A stretch of DNA of 34,174 nt from Deltaproteobacteria bacterium (GTDB lineage: Bacteria; Myxococcota; Myxococcia; Myxococcales; 40CM-4-68-19). Where the stretch lies: assembly GCA_005888115.1 (NCBI GenBank), contig VBKO01000050.1:1-34174 (forward strand), written 5' to 3'. The number at the start of each line of letters is the position of its first letter. Position 1 is the stretch's first letter. The notes below the pieces were generated by a model. That model was not told the origin of the DNA and ran no database searches. It saw nothing but the letters and a program-made list of their open reading frames with translations. Both the position numbers and the translations under genes were made by a program. Positions 9,024 through 17,525 of this stretch are shown here, piece after piece.

Positions 9024-9829
9024 AGCAGATCCTCGACCGGCTTTCCTTCCTCGGCGCTCCGCGCGCGCAGGTAGAGGACGGCGCTGGCGAAGACGGGGAG
9101 CGGCAGGACGACCGCGGCGACCGCGGCGTCGAGCAGCGCGTGCGCCAGCACCGCGTGTCCGGGGAGGAGCCGCCCGAGGCCTTGCGTGAGGAGCACGATC
9201 AGCGCACCGGCGCCGAGGACGAGCCCGAGCTGCGAAGGCCAGACGCGCTTCATGAGCTGCCAGGATCGGTGCAGCGCGGGGAAGCCGGAGACGTCCTCCG
9301 CCATCGTCGTCGCGGCGGCCAGGCTGAAGGCGAACGCGGCGAGGAGGCCGGGCAGCACGGCCGCCACGGATCCGAGCGCGACCAGCGTCAGCGTGGCCGC
9401 GAGGGTAGGCCCGAGCGCGTGGAATCGTGCCCCGATGGCGGCGCAGGCCGCGCTTGGCCCGCAGGCCGCGGCGGCGATCCGGAGCAGCGCCGCCTGGGCG
9501 AGGAACAGGCCGGCCAGGAAGACGAGCCCCGCGAAGAGCAGGCCGGCCACCACCGTGAACGAGACGGCCGGTCGGCGCGGAGCTCCCGGCTCACTCGCCT
9601 CTCGCAGCACATCCCGGCGCTCCTCGGCCGGCGCGTCGGGCGGCAGCGCGCGGCGCTCCGCCAACGCTTCTCCCCTGGGGAGATCCGGCTCCGCGGTCGC
9701 GCGCGCGAACGCGACGAACAGGATGGCCCCGCCGACCAGATATGCCGGCACGAGCGGCAAGGAGGCGGCGAGGAAGATGGCCCCGACGCGGCCGCGCGCC
9801 ATCGCCGCGGCGTTCGAGAGCAGGCCCAT
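8990..9829 (-). CDS. Polytopic membrane protein, hypothetical
   Basis: 279 aa, ATG at 9829. Hydrophobic segments at about residues 15-42, 90-118, 131-170, 198-218 and 226-248 indicate 5-6 membrane spans, with a charged, Pro/Glu-rich loop at about 47-85 between the first two. The segment ALHRSWQLMKRVWP between spans resembles the loop of integral membrane proteins of the DUF975/GDPD-membrane-domain type, but the match is weak. It follows the glycosyltransferase gene by 9 bases on the same strand, so the two probably form an operon. Its 3' end overlaps the end of the SpoIID gene tail-to-tail by 34 bases. No function is assigned. Confidence 0.75.
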   Translation of the reverse strand: MGLLSNAAAMARGRVGAIFLAASLPLVPAYLVGGAILFVAFARATAEPDLPRGEALAERRALPPDAPAEERRDVLREASEPGAPRRPAVSFTVVAGLLFAGLVFLAGLFLAQAALLRIAAAACGPSAACAAIGARFHALGPTLAATLTLVALGSVAAVLPGLLAAFAFSLAAATTMAEDVSGFPALHRSWQLMKRVWPSQLGLVLGAGALIVLLTQGLGRLLPGHAVLAHALLDAAVAAVVLPLPVFASAVLYLRARSAEEGKPVEDLLQYIRRTSEPG

Positions 9830-9838
9830 CCCGTCTTT

Positions 9839-10999
9839 CTACGGCATCTGGGGCGAGAGCGCTGCCCGCGGCGCCCGCTCGCCGTCCAGCACGCCGCGGT
9901 AGACGGCGCCGTAGCCCTCGGCCATGCGCGAAAGCGTCAGATCCGCCTCGACGCGCTCCCGCCCGCGCCCGCCCATCGCCGCCGCGCGGTCCGCATCCGG
10001 GAGCAGCTCGACCAGCTTGTCCGCCAGCGACGAGGGGTCGCCGTAGGGGACCAGGAGCCCGTTCTCGCCGGGGCGGACCAACTCCGGGTTTCCCCCCACC
10101 GCGGTCGCCACGATCGGGAGCCGCGCGGCCATCGCCTCCATCAGCGCGTTGGAGAGGCCCTCGGCGCTCGAGCACAGGCAGGCGGCCCTCGCGCGAGCGA
10201 GGATGGCGGGGACGTCGAGCCGGTGCCCGAGGAGGAACACGCGGTCCGACAGGCCCAGAGCGGCGACGCGCTTCTCGAGGAACTCGCGCTCCGGACCTTC
10301 GCCCGCGCAGAAGAACTTCACGCGGGGGAGCCGGTCCCGCAGGAGGGCCGCCGCCTCCACCAGCGTGCGATGCCCCTTGACCGGCCAGAGGTTCCCGATG
10401 ACGGCCACGGGCACGTCGTCCGGTCCGAGGGGCAGCGGCGCCTGCAGGGGCTGCGAGGCGAGCCGATCGAAATGCGCCAGGTCGATCCCGTTGCGCACCA
10501 CCACCACGCGCTCGGGCCGGCACCGCTCGTCCCGGATGCACACCTCGCGCACCGCGTCCGCGTTGACGACGACCAGATCGGCATGGCGCGCGTTCCATTT
10601 CTCGGCCTCGCGGTGCCACTTGCCGAATCCCTCGCGCAGATGGCCGAGGTCGACCCGGCTGACGATCACCTTCGCCCCGGCCAGCCGCCCGGCCGCGAAG
10701 GCGAGGAGGTTGGTGTTGAAATCGGTGGCGTGGACGATGCGCACCCGGTGCTCGCGCATCAGCGCCGCCATCCGGGCGACCTGCTTGAGCGTGTTCGCCC
10801 GCAGCATCGATCCCTTGAGCGGGAAGAGGACCGGCTCGTAGCCGAGGGAGCGCACTTGCTCGAGCATCGGCCCCGACAGCTCCAGGCACCCCACCAGCGC
10901 GCTGAAGCCGGGCGGGTGCAGCCGCAGCCGCTCCACGAACTGCCGCTCCGCGCCGCCGATCCAGAACCGGTTGACGAGATGCAGGACCGGAATGTCCAT
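9839..10999 (-). CDS. GT4-family glycosyltransferase
   Basis: 386 aa, ATG at 10999. N-terminal MDIPVLHLVNRFWIGGAERQF has the G-G-A-E-R loop common in GT4 enzymes that build lipopolysaccharide O-antigen or exopolysaccharide. The donor-binding half carries VAVIGNLWPVKGHRTLVEAA, a G-E-G-P-E-R-E-F-L block, and SSAEGLSNALMEAMAARLPIV, which is the E-x7-E motif with Ser/Asn in place of the usual F-G. It transfers a sugar from a nucleotide-sugar to an unknown acceptor on the cytoplasmic side. Followed by the polytopic membrane protein with a 9-base gap. No Shine-Dalgarno stands out before the start; palindromic element copy 2 lies in the divergent region upstream. Confidence 0.88.
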   Translation of the reverse strand: MDIPVLHLVNRFWIGGAERQFVERLRLHPPGFSALVGCLELSGPMLEQVRSLGYEPVLFPLKGSMLRANTLKQVARMAALMREHRVRIVHATDFNTNLLAFAAGRLAGAKVIVSRVDLGHLREGFGKWHREAEKWNARHADLVVVNADAVREVCIRDERCRPERVVVVRNGIDLAHFDRLASQPLQAPLPLGPDDVPVAVIGNLWPVKGHRTLVEAAALLRDRLPRVKFFCAGEGPEREFLEKRVAALGLSDRVFLLGHRLDVPAILARARAACLCSSAEGLSNALMEAMAARLPIVATAVGGNPELVRPGENGLLVPYGDPSSLADKLVELLPDADRAAAMGGRGRERVEADLTLSRMAEGYGAVYRGVLDGERAPRAALSPQMP

Positions 11000-11100
11000 C
11001 GTTTTCGCAATCTTGGCATTGCGAGACCGCCCGGCGAGCCCCTTGCCGAGCGACCAACCGCCTCTAACGCGCCGCGCTATCCGTGGGGGAAGACTACAAG

Positions 11101-11172
11101 ATCACCGCGGAGACGCGGAGAGCGCGGAGGATCTTTTTTTTGCCAGCGAATCTCCGCGTCCTCCGCGGTGAT
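11101..11172. repeat. Dispersed palindromic element, copy 2
   Basis: 72-bp member of the family: left arm ATCACCGCGGAGACGCGGAG from 11101, a T-rich centre (TTTTTTTT near 11133-11140) and a shortened right arm ending CTCCGCGGTGAT at 11172. It lies between divergent genes (glycosyltransferase start 10999, queA start 11209), so it cannot act simply as a terminator of a neighbour here. The leader ACTACAAGAT before the arm is shared with copy 3. Confidence 0.85.
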
Positions 11173-11208
11173 GCTTGAAGCCCGAAGGGCACATGATAGA
11201 GGCGCGGT

Positions 11209-12225
11209 GTGGATGTTGGGGAGTTTGACTACGAATTGCCGCGGGAACTGATTGCGCAGGAGCCGCTGCCCGAGAGGGATGCGTCGCGCTTGTTGGTGCT
11301 GCCGCGCGAGCGAGGCGAGCCGGAGCACCGGATGGTGCGGGAGCTGCCCGCGCTGTTGCGGTCCGGCGACGTGCTGGTGGTGAACGACGCGCGGGTCATC
11401 CCGGCGCGGGTGCGCGGGCGCAAGGAGGGCACCGGCGGCAAGGTGGAGCTGCTGCTCGTCGAGCCGCTGGGCGGAGCGGACTGGCTGGCGCTTTCGCAGT
11501 CGTCGAAGCCGCTGCGCGCCGGGGCCACCGTCGAGGCGCACGGCGCGCGGCTCCAGGTCGTCGAGGCGCGCGGAGAGGGCGAGCTCGTGGTGCGCCTCCC
11601 CGCCCAAGGCGAAGCGCTGTGGCGCTACCTGGAGGAGGCCGGCGAGATGCCGCTACCGCCGTACATCGAACGGCCCGCGCGCCCCGACGACCGCGAGCGC
11701 TACCAGACCATCTTCGCGCGCGAACGCGGGGCGGTGGCGGCGCCGACCGCGGGACTCCACTTCACGCCGCGCCTGCTGGAAGACCTCCGCGGCAAGGGCC
11801 TCCAGATTGCGCAGATCACGCTCCACGTCGGACCGGGGACCTTCCTGCCGGTGCGCGCGCGCAGGGTGGAGGATCACCGCATGCACCGCGAGCGCTATCA
11901 CGTGCCCGCCGCGACCGCCGAGGTCGTCAACGCGGCGCGAGGGCGCGTGGTGGCGGTGGGCACCACCGCGCTGCGCACGCTGGAAGCCGCGCACGACGGC
12001 ACGTCGCTGCGCGCCGGGTCCGGCTCGACCGATCTCTTCATCGCGCCCGGGTACCGGTTCCGCGCCGTGCAGGGGCTCTTCACCAACTTCCACTTGCCCC
12101 GGAGCACGCTCCTCATGCTCGTCTCCGCCTTCGCCGGGCTGCCCCGCGTGCGGGCGGCATACGGCGAGGCCATCGCGCGTCGCTACCGTTTCTTCTCGTA
12201 CGGCGACGCGATGCTGATCGTGTAA
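11209..12225 (+). CDS. queA: S-adenosylmethionine:tRNA ribosyltransferase-isomerase QueA
   Basis: 338 aa, GTG at 11209. It converts preQ1 in tRNA to epoxyqueuosine using the ribosyl part of SAM. Family blocks seen: FDYELPRELIAQEPLPERDASRLL at the N-terminus, LVVNDARVIPARVRG, MPLPPYIERPARPDDRERYQTIFA, the conserved AAPTAGLHFTPRLLEDL and ITLHVGPGTFLPVR, and the C-terminal LFTNFHLPRSTLLMLVSAFAG. Length is normal for the family. tgt follows after 11 bases, the usual queuosine pairing and likely one transcript continuing into yajC-secDF. A SAM-pathway role is established for the family; nothing unusual is seen. Confidence 0.97.
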   Translation: MDVGEFDYELPRELIAQEPLPERDASRLLVLPRERGEPEHRMVRELPALLRSGDVLVVNDARVIPARVRGRKEGTGGKVELLLVEPLGGADWLALSQSSKPLRAGATVEAHGARLQVVEARGEGELVVRLPAQGEALWRYLEEAGEMPLPPYIERPARPDDRERYQTIFARERGAVAAPTAGLHFTPRLLEDLRGKGLQIAQITLHVGPGTFLPVRARRVEDHRMHRERYHVPAATAEVVNAARGRVVAVGTTALRTLEAAHDGTSLRAGSGSTDLFIAPGYRFRAVQGLFTNFHLPRSTLLMLVSAFAGLPRVRAAYGEAIARRYRFFSYGDAMLIV

Positions 12226-12236
12226 GAACCGCGAGG

Positions 12237-13349
12237 ATGGTCTCCTTCACGGTCACGCACACCGACGGCGCCGCCCGTCGCGGCGTGCTCGAGCTGCCCC
12301 ACGGCCGCGTCGATACGCCGCAGTTCATGCCGGTGGGGACGGTGGGCTCGGTGAAGGCGCTCGCGCCGGACGACCTCGATCGCATCGGCGCGCAGATCGT
12401 CCTGGGCAACACCTACCACCTGCTCCTCCGCCCCGGGCCCGAGCTCATCGCGGAGATGGGCGGCCTGCACCGGTTCATGAGCTGGCCCCGGCCCATCCTC
12501 ACCGACTCGGGCGGCTTCCAGGTCTACTCGCTCGCCGAGCAGAGGAAGATCAGCGAGGAGGGAGCGCTGTTCCGCAGCCACCTCGACGGGAGCAAGCACC
12601 TGCTCACCCCCGAGCGCGCGGTGCAGGTGCAGCAAAAGCTCGGCCCCGACGTGCTGATGTGCTTCGACGAGTGCCCGCCGGCGCACGCCTCGCGCAAGGA
12701 GCACGAGGAAGCCGTGGCGCGCACCACGCGCTGGGCGGTGCGCTGCCAGGAGGAGTGGCGGAAGGACCAGAGCGGCGCGCTGTTCGGCATCGTCCAGGGA
12801 GGCCTGGAGCGCGACCTGCGCGAGCGCCACGCGGCCGAGATCGCGGCTCTCGATTTCCCCGGCAACGCCCTGGGCGGCTTCTCGGTCGGCGAGGACCCGC
12901 GCCAGACGTGGGACGGCGTAGCGCACGCGGCGCCGCTCCTGCCTGCGCACAAGCCGCGGTACCTCATGGGCGTCGGCACGCCGGAGGACCTCCTCCGCTG
13001 CGTGCTCTCCGGCGTCGACCTGTTCGACTGCGTGCTGCCCACGCGCGTGGCGCGCAACGGCCTGCTCTTCACCCGGGGAGGCCGGCTGCAGATCAAGGCC
13101 GCGCGATACGCGAAGGACCCGCGCCCCGCCGACCCGGGTTGCCGCTGCTACACCTGCCGGACGTTCACACGCGCATACCTGCGCCACCTCTTCGCCGTCC
13201 AGGAGCTGCTCGCCTTCCGCTTGAACAGCCTGCACAACCTCACCTTCTACATTGACCTCATGTCCGGCCTGCGCGCGGCGATCGAGGCGGGTGGGGCACG
13301 CAACTACATGGAACGAATCCTGGAATCCTTTCGGGAAGGACCCGATTGA
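12237..13349 (+). CDS. tgt: tRNA-guanine transglycosylase Tgt
   Basis: 370 aa, ATG at 12237 preceded by GCGAGG. It exchanges guanine-34 for preQ1 in GUN-anticodon tRNAs. Key residues: general acid/base Asp90 in LTDSGGFQV, nucleophile Asp in GVDLFDCVLPTR, substrate loop GIVQGG and GGFSVGE, and the zinc site CRCYTC followed by the distal His in the LRHLF/LNSLHNL region. The tgt-yajC-secD-secF order is found in many Gram-negative bacteria. Here a DUF4388-like gene is inserted between tgt and yajC. Length and motifs are standard. Confidence 0.97.
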   Translation: MVSFTVTHTDGAARRGVLELPHGRVDTPQFMPVGTVGSVKALAPDDLDRIGAQIVLGNTYHLLLRPGPELIAEMGGLHRFMSWPRPILTDSGGFQVYSLAEQRKISEEGALFRSHLDGSKHLLTPERAVQVQQKLGPDVLMCFDECPPAHASRKEHEEAVARTTRWAVRCQEEWRKDQSGALFGIVQGGLERDLRERHAAEIAALDFPGNALGGFSVGEDPRQTWDGVAHAAPLLPAHKPRYLMGVGTPEDLLRCVLSGVDLFDCVLPTRVARNGLLFTRGGRLQIKAARYAKDPRPADPGCRCYTCRTFTRAYLRHLFAVQELLAFRLNSLHNLTFYIDLMSGLRAAIEAGGARNYMERILESFREGPD

Positions 13350-13405
13350 GTTGCGGCCAGAGGCAGGCCGGGCGACAGTTGCTGACCTGAGGGGTGGAAG
13401 GCGCC

Positions 13406-13813
13406 GTGAGCGAACCGAAAAGGCCGCACGACGAACGGGTTCGCGCCTTCCTCGCGCCGGAATTCGTCGCCGTGCTCTGGGGCGAGCTCGTGGCCGTCCA
13501 CGCCACCGAGCTGTTCGGAATGATGTCTCAGGGCCGCAAGACCGGGCTCTTGTTCATCGAGCGCCGCGGCGTGGAGCGCCTGTTCGGCTTCGTCGGCGGC
13601 GAGCTGGTGTTCGGGACCTCGACGGCAGGGACGGAGGCGGACGACGCCCCGGCGGCGGTGCTCGGGCTGCTCCGGGAGCAGCCGGGCGGCGCCTTCACCT
13701 TCCTGCGCGCGCCCGCCGCGAAGATCCCAAGGGCGTTCCCGCCCCGGAACACTCAGCACGTCGTGCTGGATTCGTTGCGCAAGCTGGACGAAACCAGCCG
13801 CCTCGCGGGTTGA
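13406..13813 (+). CDS. DUF4388/PATAN-like domain protein
   Basis: 135 aa from GTG at 13406; GGAAGG stands about 6 bases upstream, which favours this over the in-frame GTG at 13394. The core (WGELVAVHATELFGMMSQGR, then KTGLLFIERRGVERLFGFVGG and ELVFGTSTAG) follows the DUF4388 pattern of a short helix, a G-R-K-T-G turn and a beta-hairpin carrying a G-G-E-L-V-x-G motif. These domains are common in myxobacterial and other deltaproteobacterial signalling proteins. No transmembrane segment or catalytic motif is present, so a protein-interaction role is likely. It lies between tgt and yajC on the same strand, 56 and 52 bases from its neighbours. Confidence 0.72.
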   Translation: MSEPKRPHDERVRAFLAPEFVAVLWGELVAVHATELFGMMSQGRKTGLLFIERRGVERLFGFVGGELVFGTSTAGTEADDAPAAVLGLLREQPGGAFTFLRAPAAKIPRAFPPRNTQHVVLDSLRKLDETSRLAG

Positions 13814-13865
13814 AGCAGGCGCCCTGAGTCTGTTAGAACGGCCCGCTTTCTCAAAGGAGTCCGCC

Positions 13866-14219
13866 GTGCTCTCGCTGCTTTTGGCCCAGGCCGAGGCGCC
13901 TGCCCAGTCCCCGCTCGCCGGGCCGCAGAACATGCTGTTCCTGGTCGCGATCTTTTTCGGGATCTTCTACTTCATGATCATCCGGCCGCAGCAGAAGCAG
14001 CAGAAGACCCACAAGTCGTACCTCGAGAGCCTGAAGAAGGGCGACGAGGTGATCACCAACGGGGGCCTGATCGGCAGGATCGCGGGCGTCCAGGGCGACG
14101 TCCTCACCCTGGAGATCGCGAACAACGTGCGGGTGCGGGTGCTCAAGGACCAGGTGAACCGGCCCTTCGTGGTGAAGGAGCCCCCCGCCCCGGCCGCCGA
14201 GGACGCGGCGAAGAAGTAG
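13866..14219 (+). CDS. yajC: Preprotein translocase subunit YajC
   Basis: 117 aa, GTG at 13866 with AAAGGAG at 13854-13860. One membrane span (about residues 23-41, MLFLVAIFFGIFYFMIIRPQ) followed by the diagnostic RPQQKQQK and LKKGDEVITNGGLIGRIAGV segments. YajC associates with SecDF in the inner membrane and assists protein export. The tail is Ala/Pro-rich and ends in KK. The N-terminal extension MLSLLLAQAEAPAQSP is longer than in E. coli, as is common in this lineage. It precedes secD with a 114-base gap that holds the tandem duplication. Confidence 0.95.
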   Translation: MLSLLLAQAEAPAQSPLAGPQNMLFLVAIFFGIFYFMIIRPQQKQQKTHKSYLESLKKGDEVITNGGLIGRIAGVQGDVLTLEIANNVRVRVLKDQVNRPFVVKEPPAPAAEDAAKK

Positions 14220-14222
14220 CGG

Positions 14223-14328
14223 GAGGAGCCGGCTTTGCCGGCGACGGGCGGAGGCCGCAGGCCGTAGCATAGGAGAGGAGCCGGCTTTGCCGGCGACGGG
14301 CGGAGGCCGCAGGCCGTAGCATAGGAGA
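14223..14328 (+). repeat. 52-bp tandem duplication before secD
   Basis: Two identical 52-base units in direct repeat (14223-14274 and 14275-14326, plus two shared bases), by alignment of CCGGCTTTGCCGG at 14229 and 14281. Each unit carries GCCGGC-TTT-GCCGGC, a second GC-rich partly palindromic block (GGAGGCCGCAGGCC) and a Shine-Dalgarno ATAGGAGA. The second copy's AGGAG (14323-14327) is 6 bases before the secD ATG at 14334, so the ribosome-binding region itself is duplicated. Confidence 0.95.
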
Positions 14329-14333
14329 AACGG

Positions 14334-16011
14334 ATGGATCGCTCCTGGTATTGGAAGGCCGGCCTGATCGTGGCCGTGACGGTCGCGGCGATCTACGCCC
14401 TGGTCCCATCGTGGACCTACTTCCGCCTGCCGACCGATCAACGCAACGAGTCCGGCGTGTTCGAGAAGGCGCGGCCGAAGTGGGCGCCGTCGCGGCACCT
14501 GAACCTGGGGCTCGACCTGCAGGGCGGAATCCACCTGGTGATGGGCGTCGAGGTGGACCGCGCGGTGCGCGAGAAGGCGGTGCGAAGGGCGGAGGAGCTG
14601 GCGGCCGACCTCGACCGCAAGAGCATCAAGGGCGTGGACGTGAAGGGCGACCCGGACAGCGGCATCGTGACGGTGAGCGGGCAGGGCGACGCGCTGGCGC
14701 AGGCCAGGCGGCAGATCTCCGACGACTACCCCGACATGTACATCCGCCGCACCGGCCCGACCTCGTTCGAGCTGGCGATGAAGGACGACGCGGTCAAGCA
14801 GCTCAAGGAGAGCGCGGTCGACCAGGCGGTGAAGGCCATCCGCAACCGCGTCGACAAGTGGGGCGTCTCCGAGCCGACCATCGCCAAGCGGGGCGACTCC
14901 GCCATCCTGGTCCAGCTGCCGGGCTACTCCAACCCGGAGAAGGCCAAGGAGCTCCTCGGCAAGACGGCGCAGTTGGAGTTCAAGATGGCCGACGACGAGG
15001 ACCGCAGCGTCACCCAGCTCAAGGACCTGCCTCCCGGCATCACGCTCGACTGGGACCGCTACGAAGGCGCGGGCGGGGCGCTCGTCACCTCTCCCTACCT
15101 GCGCGCCAAGGACGGTCTCGAGCTGCGCAAGTTCGTGCAGGGCAAGGCGCCTCCCGGCAAGGAGTTCGGCATCCAGAAGGTCGAGGAGCGCATCGCGCGC
15201 GAGACCTATTACCGGACGTACATGCTCGACAGGAAGGCGGGCATGACGGGCGAGTACATCACCGACGCGCGGGTCGCCTTCGACAACTCGCCGGGCGAGG
15301 GGAACCGGCCCTACGTGCAGGTGAGCTTCAACCGCACCGGGGCCGACCTCTTCGAGAAGCTCACCACGGCCAACGTGAAGAAGCGCATGGCCATCGTGCT
15401 GGACGACTCGGTGGACTCGGCGCCCATCATCCAGGGTCCGATCCCGGGCGGCATCTGCTCCATCCACCTGGGCGGGCTCAAGCCGATCCAGGAGATCCTC
15501 TCGGAAGCGCAGGACCTAGCACTGGTGCTCAAGTCCGGCGCACTGCCGGCACCGGTGCGCATCGAGGAGGAGCGCAGCGTCGGCGCCTCGCTGGGACCCG
15601 AGCTGGTGCGCAAGGGCTCGCTGGCGGCGGGTCCTGGCGGTGATGGCGCTCCTCGACTCCACGCTCACGCTGCCCGGCATCGCGGGCTTCGTGCTCACGC
15701 TCGGCATGGCGGTGGACGCGAACGTGCTCATCAACGAGCGCATCCGCGAGGAGATGAAGCAGGGCCGCTCCATCGCTTCCGCGGTGCAGACCGGCTACGA
15801 CAAGGTCTTCTGGACCATCTTCGACGGGCACGTGACCGCGCTCGTCGCCGGATTCGTCATCCGCGCCTACGGCAGCGGGCCGGTGCGCGGATTCGCCACC
15901 ACCCTCATCATCGGCCTTCTCGCCTCGATGTTCACCTCCATCGTCGTGACCCGCGCCATCGTCGAGTGGTTCGTCGGCCACGGCAAGCTGCACAAGGCCT
16001 TCAGCGTTTAA
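14334..16011 (+). pseudogene. secD: Protein-export membrane protein SecD, internal deletion with frameshift
   Basis: ATG at 14334 after AGGAG. Codons 1-432 give TM1 (about 8-27), the GLDLQGGIHLVMGV motif, the P1 periplasmic domain and the GASLGPELVRKGSLAA junction into TM2. At 15627-15633 the homology jumps to another frame and resumes as RVLAVMALLDSTLTLPGIAG, followed by VLTLGMAVDANVLINERIREE and the normal C-terminus ending KAFSV. Intact SecD has about 28-30 residues here covering TM2-TM3; they are missing and total length is 1 mod 3, so about 80-90 bases appear lost. SecD uses the proton gradient to pull exported proteins through SecYEG; as written this gene cannot make it. secF and yajC next door are intact. 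Confidence 0.93.
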
Positions 16012-16020
16012 GGAACCTCC

Positions 16021-17241
16021 ATGCAGATGAAGTACTTCGAGCTGATCAAGCCCGGCACGAGCCACGATTTCGTCAAGTACCGCCGCGTGGCGGTGACGAT
16101 CTCGCTGATCGTCAATGCGCTGATCCTGCTCGGCGCCGCCGTCTGGCCCAAGCTGAACTACGGCGTCGACTTCGCCGGCGGTACCGAGCTGCAGGTGAAG
16201 TTCGCGAAGCCCGTCTCGCCGGGCGACGTGCGCGAGGTGGTGGGCCACGCCGGCTTCGGCGAGCCCACCGTGCAGGAGTACGGGAACAAGGGCGAGAACC
16301 AGTTCCTCATCCGCGTCGAGCGCATCGCGCTGCTCACGCCGGAGGCCGCCGCGAAGGTGAAGCAGGACGTGCTCCAGGCGCTGCCCGAGGCGCAGCTCAC
16401 CGGGTTCCACTTCGACCCGGAAGTGGGTGACAAGCTCGACTTCACCTTCAAGAAGCCGGTCGATCCGGCCGCGCTCCAGGCGGCGGTGCTGAAGGCGGGG
16501 GTGCAGGCCAAGGAAGTGCGCGCCCTCACCTCGCGCGAGGCGCAGGACCAGGAGTACACGGTCATCGCGCAGGGCCCGGGCGACAAGATCGGCCAGCTCC
16601 TGCGGGACAAGTTCGGCAAGGACTCGGTCGAGGTGGTGCGCACCGAGTACGTCGGCCCGCAGGTCGGCAAGCAGCTGCGGAACGACGGGATCCTCTCCGT
16701 CATCTACGCCATCGGCATGATCCTCATCTACGTCGGGCTCCGGTTCGACTTCCGCTTCTCGCCCGGCGTGGTCATCGCGCTCATCCACGACGCCATCGTG
16801 ACCCTGGGCTACTTCGTGGTGACCCGGCACGAGTTCAACCTGACCGCGGTCACCGTGATCCTCACCGTCGTGGGCTACTCGGTGAACGACACGATCGTCA
16901 TCTACGACCGCATCCGGGAGAACGCGAAGAGGTACAAGGGCAAGCCGCTGCGCGACCTGATCAACCAGTCCATCAACGAGATGCTCGGGCGCACCATCCT
17001 CACCTCGGGCGCGACTGCGCTCTCGCTCGTCGGCCTCATCGTCTATGGAGTGGGGACCATCCAGGACTTCGCCCTCGCCATGCTGGTCGGCATCATCTCC
17101 GGCACGTATTCGACCTGGTACATCGCCAGCCCCATGACGATCTGGCTCGAAGAGCACATGGCCCAGCGCAAGGCGATCGAGGCGGCGAAGCCGAAGGTGA
17201 AGCCCGCCGCCAAGCCGCCCCAGCAAGCGGCCGCCAGGTAG
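16021..17241 (+). CDS. secF: Protein-export membrane protein SecF
   Basis: 406 aa, ATG at 16021 with AAGGAAC just upstream, 9 bases after the secD stop. TM1 (about residues 22-42), the GVDFAGGTELQVKF motif at the start of the periplasmic loop, then five C-terminal spans including GMILIYVGLRFDFRFSPG, VVGYSVNDTIVIYDRIREN and LTSGATALSLVGLIVYG. It pairs with SecD in the inner membrane to complete translocation using the proton motive force. The periplasmic domain (about 43-215) is longer than in E. coli SecF (323 aa total), and the tail is Lys/Ala/Pro-rich. Confidence 0.96.
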   Translation: MQMKYFELIKPGTSHDFVKYRRVAVTISLIVNALILLGAAVWPKLNYGVDFAGGTELQVKFAKPVSPGDVREVVGHAGFGEPTVQEYGNKGENQFLIRVERIALLTPEAAAKVKQDVLQALPEAQLTGFHFDPEVGDKLDFTFKKPVDPAALQAAVLKAGVQAKEVRALTSREAQDQEYTVIAQGPGDKIGQLLRDKFGKDSVEVVRTEYVGPQVGKQLRNDGILSVIYAIGMILIYVGLRFDFRFSPGVVIALIHDAIVTLGYFVVTRHEFNLTAVTVILTVVGYSVNDTIVIYDRIRENAKRYKGKPLRDLINQSINEMLGRTILTSGATALSLVGLIVYGVGTIQDFALAMLVGIISGTYSTWYIASPMTIWLEEHMAQRKAIEAAKPKVKPAAKPPQQAAAR

Positions 17242-17246
17242 AGCTC

Positions 17247-17525
17247 CTACCCGCGGAGCCGATCCAGCTCGACGACCACGATCTCGCGGCGGATCGGATC
17301 GACCCGGTAGACGACCCGGAAGCCCTTCACGTCGATCTGCATCACGGAGTCCTTCATCGAGACCCAGAACGGGCTCGCTACCGGCACCGTATCCAGCGCC
17401 TGGGCAACCTGATCCATGGTCCGGCGGATCGCGCGGGCGGCTACTGCTCTGCGCGGACCTCGATAACGCGAAGCGTCTCGTCCTCGAGCGTGTAGAAGAA
17501 CGACCAGCCGCGGACCACCAGGCAC
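17247..17525 (-). CDS. RelE/ParE-like small protein B
   Basis: Up to 92 aa from GTG at 17525. A shorter 56-aa start at ATG 17417 lies 24 bases after the upstream stop and would avoid an 85-base overlap. The C-terminal half WVSMKDSVMQIDVKGFRVVY, RVDPIRREIVVVELDR has the strand-turn-strand pattern of RelE/ParE-superfamily toxins. It aligns end to end with the preceding gene (TVPVASPFWVSM / GIPADSAFWASV), and this similarity extends about nine residues before the ATG, which favours the longer reading. No antitoxin is adjacent. It ends 6 bases past the secF stop, tail-to-tail. Start is uncertain; function is inferred from fold pattern only. Confidence 0.5.
   Translation of the reverse strand: MPGGPRLVVLLHARGRDASRYRGPRRAVAARAIRRTMDQVAQALDTVPVASPFWVSMKDSVMQIDVKGFRVVYRVDPIRREIVVVELDRLRG

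Noticed and set aside
7262-11251. Long + strand open frame antisense to the GGDEF, membrane protein and glycosyltransferase genes
   Set aside because: No domain or conserved motif; the coding sense lies with the recognised genes on the opposite strand or in another frame.
13394-13405. Earlier GTG start for the DUF4388-like gene
   Set aside because: The 13406 start has a better placed GGAAGG; the 13394 start has its purine-rich sequence almost touching the start codon.
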